Shown here in pieces: positions 62,401 through 64,000 of a stretch of DNA of 64,000 nt (positions are counted from its first letter, which is position 1; each line of letters opens with the position of its first letter). Origin of the DNA: Pteria penguin (taxonomy: Eukaryota > Mollusca > Bivalvia > Pterioida > Pteriidae). Position numbers and translations under genes: made by a program. The stretch is taken from NCBI GenBank assembly GCA_035048485.1, contig CM068590.1, forward strand, positions 7,322,329 through 7,386,328. Reading direction: 5' to 3'. The notes below the pieces were generated by a model that did not search any database, was not told the DNA's origin, and saw nothing but the letters and a program-made list of their open reading frames with translations.

Positions 62401-63201
62401 AAAATCTTCTTTTTCACTTTATTAACATATAATTGGTCATATAACAGCGTATTATTGAATTTCCAAAGGCCCTTACCACTTTTAAATTCATTAAATTTTA
62501 GATACAATTTAATCATTGAGTGATCTGATCTGTAACTTATATCAATATCAGATTTTACTATATTAGATAAAAGGTTTTCTGAGATAAGAAAAAAGTCTAA
62601 TCTAGCTTGTTTTAAGGGTGTTTTTTTTTCTCCAAGTATATCTTTTAACATTTCCATTTATTTCTCTAAATGGGTCAATAAAATTCTGTTCATTTATTAA
62701 TTTTAAAACTGCATTTCTGGCATTGGGATTATTCGTATGTAAGTAATTATTATAGTCAATATCTGGATTTAAAACTAGATTGAAATCACCACATATTATT
62801 TGGAATTCACTGTCGAAGTTATCCATTATTTCTTCTAATTTCGTATAGAACTCTGGTTTATCAAAATTTGGTCCATAAATATTAGCTAGAGTAATCTTTT
62901 TATTATCTATTATAATCTGTGTAACAATCACATTTCCCTCATTATCTTTATATGTCTTATTAATTTGATATTCAAAATTATTGTTAAAGAGTATACATAC
63001 TCCACGCGAGTTTGAAGAAAATGAATTGAAGCATACATTAAAACCCCATTCATTTTGTATTTGATTTTCTTTTTCCTTTGTAAAATGTGTATCCTGTAGG
63101 CAGTACACGTTAGCATTTTTACTTTTGAGATACTTAAAGACATCTTTTCTTTTATTATAGTCACCTAACCCTTGGCAATTTGCACTTATTATCTCAACCA
63201 T
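59401..63201 (-). pseudogene. LINE ORF2 (APE endonuclease plus RT), three frameshifts and one nonsense codon
   Basis: Starts MVEIISANCQGLG at 63201. Endonuclease: CLQDTHF, NIYGPNFDKPEF, CGDFNLVL, YRSDHSMIKL. RT: NKSPGSDGFTAEFFKFFW (from 61776), WRPITLLN, IDFEKAFDS, GCRQGDPISP and YADD (61071-61082). C-terminal CCHC: CTF plus CNKEEETITHLLWEC across a frameshift near 59755. Breaks: T9 at 62621-62629, T7 at 60967-60973 and A6 at 59754-59759 (plus-strand bases), and one in-frame TAA at 62034-62036 where the related LINE has Ser after YFCNLE. The stop is a substitution, so this copy is less likely to be intact than the first. No RNase H. Confidence 0.87.
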
Positions 63202-63590
63202 TATTTTTGCATAAAATGACTACAATATGTAAACAATACAACATCATGATCCACAAACAATATGTAGTTGGTGAAAATTATGACACAAAACGTAATTATC
63301 TGGCACTGAGATATAGAAATGACAAATAAACTTGTTTAACACAATACCCATATAGTTGAATAGTATAAGAAAAGAAAAGACAAAGGATTGCATGAGATAA
63401 GTAGGAGTAAATTTCATCACAATGTCGATAGATGGGGTGTAACAATAATGTTCCCGTTTTGATCTTCAAAATTGTGGGTTATGCTTTGAAATGCACAATT
63501 GATTATCAGTTTTGCAGATCCGCCTTTAGTATCATATCATTATAAGAATGTGTAGAATCTAATCTTTAACACTGTCTACCAATCCACAAA
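63202..63590. other. Sequence upstream of the second LINE ORF2, unassigned
   Basis: About 390 bp without a recognisable frame on either strand. It may be the inter-ORF spacer of the LINE, since the first LINE has ~295 bp there, or flanking DNA. Confidence 0.4.
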
Positions 63591-64000
63591 AACATATACT
63601 CATATATACTAATGACTGCACGCATACACACACATACACATATAGACTTACACTAACACTGTACACCAATACACAGAATTTTTACTCATGTTCACCAATG
63701 AATGCATTTACATACACAGATATAACACATACATGCATGCATGTATACATGCATTTACACTGCCCACCCATACCTAGAGTGTGTACTGATATACACTGAT
63801 ATACATACACACACACACACACATCCTATATATATATATACATATACACACATACATACACCTATATACATACATACATATCTATACACCTATACATAGA
63901 TACACATACATACATATATACATACACACATACATACATACACACCTACATACATACATGTACATACATGTGGACAGCCATACAAATTTTATACCCCAGT
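63591..64000. repeat. TACA/CACA-rich microsatellite
   Basis: Degenerate ACAT, CACA and TATA repeats with a CATGCATGCATG core near 63734. Increasingly regular towards the window end. No coding content seen. Confidence 0.75.

Larger units (their letters stand above)
59086..63201 (-). mobile_element. Second L1/Tx1-like LINE, minus strand, 5' end unresolved
   Basis: It enters D monomer 10 through a poly(T) stretch (59086-59114, broken by one C), which is its poly(A) tail on the minus strand. The broken site reads GTAAATTTTATAG in other monomers, so nicking between TTTT and ATAG fits L1-type preference. 3' UTR 59115-59400; ORF2 59401-63201. ORF1 is not visible upstream to 64000, and D does not resume in the window, so the 5' end and target duplication cannot be placed. 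The protein is related to, but clearly different from, that of the LINE at 49677. Confidence 0.85.

Overview
The window looks like gene-free repeat DNA from an animal genome. It is AT-rich throughout, and every convincing coding segment belongs to a transposable element. The mix of L1/Tx1-like LINEs, an I/Nimb-like ORF1 whose element ends in a (GATA)n tail, a gag-less Ty3/gypsy element, tRNA-derived repeat heads and many Helentron-like ends is typical of marine invertebrates. A bivalve mollusc is my best guess from family resemblance, not proof. I found no host gene, functional tRNA, rRNA or CRISPR array.

Region 1 (1-25821) is a head-to-tail array of nine nonautonomous rolling-circle (Helentron/HINE-like) units. 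All but the last end in an 8-bp-stem hairpin (CTCGTTGC, TTTA, GCAACGAG), a 7-base spacer and CTAG, followed by TT. A 14-base subterminal repeat (AACTTGTGAAACCT) lies just before the hairpin, and its reverse complement is the outer arm of a palindrome at the 5' side of some units. Two 5' modules (A, with ~320-bp sub-repeats carrying paired TGACGTCA palindromes; B, shorter) are joined to a common 3' module. The last unit (C) has a different stem with the same GTTGC-N4-GCAAC core. Unit order is A A A B B B A B C.

Region 2 (25822-59085) is a satellite-like array (here called D) with a ~1.67-kb period. Each complete monomer starts with a tRNA-like head holding Pol III A and B boxes and followed at once by a T run. 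Five monomers form a higher-order repeat of about 8.37 kb that starts again at 44322. Four retroelements interrupt the array: a Ty3/gypsy copy lacking gag (27185-34770), which itself holds an ORF1-only LINE (31835-33813); a nearly full-length L1/Tx1-like LINE (49677-55774) with a 15-bp target duplication; and a 5'-truncated LINE fragment (56689-58060, minus strand) with a 40-bp target duplication.

Region 3 (59086-64000) is a second L1/Tx1-like LINE on the minus strand, entering D through its poly(A) tail. Its upstream side becomes TACA-type microsatellite at the window end.

Nesting gives a relative order. Array D is oldest. The gypsy, Helentron unit C and the LINEs entered D later, and the ORF1-only LINE entered the gypsy LTR later still; its ORF is intact. 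All seven frameshifts I placed in the two L1-like LINEs fall in mononucleotide runs, so some may be assembly indels rather than true decay.
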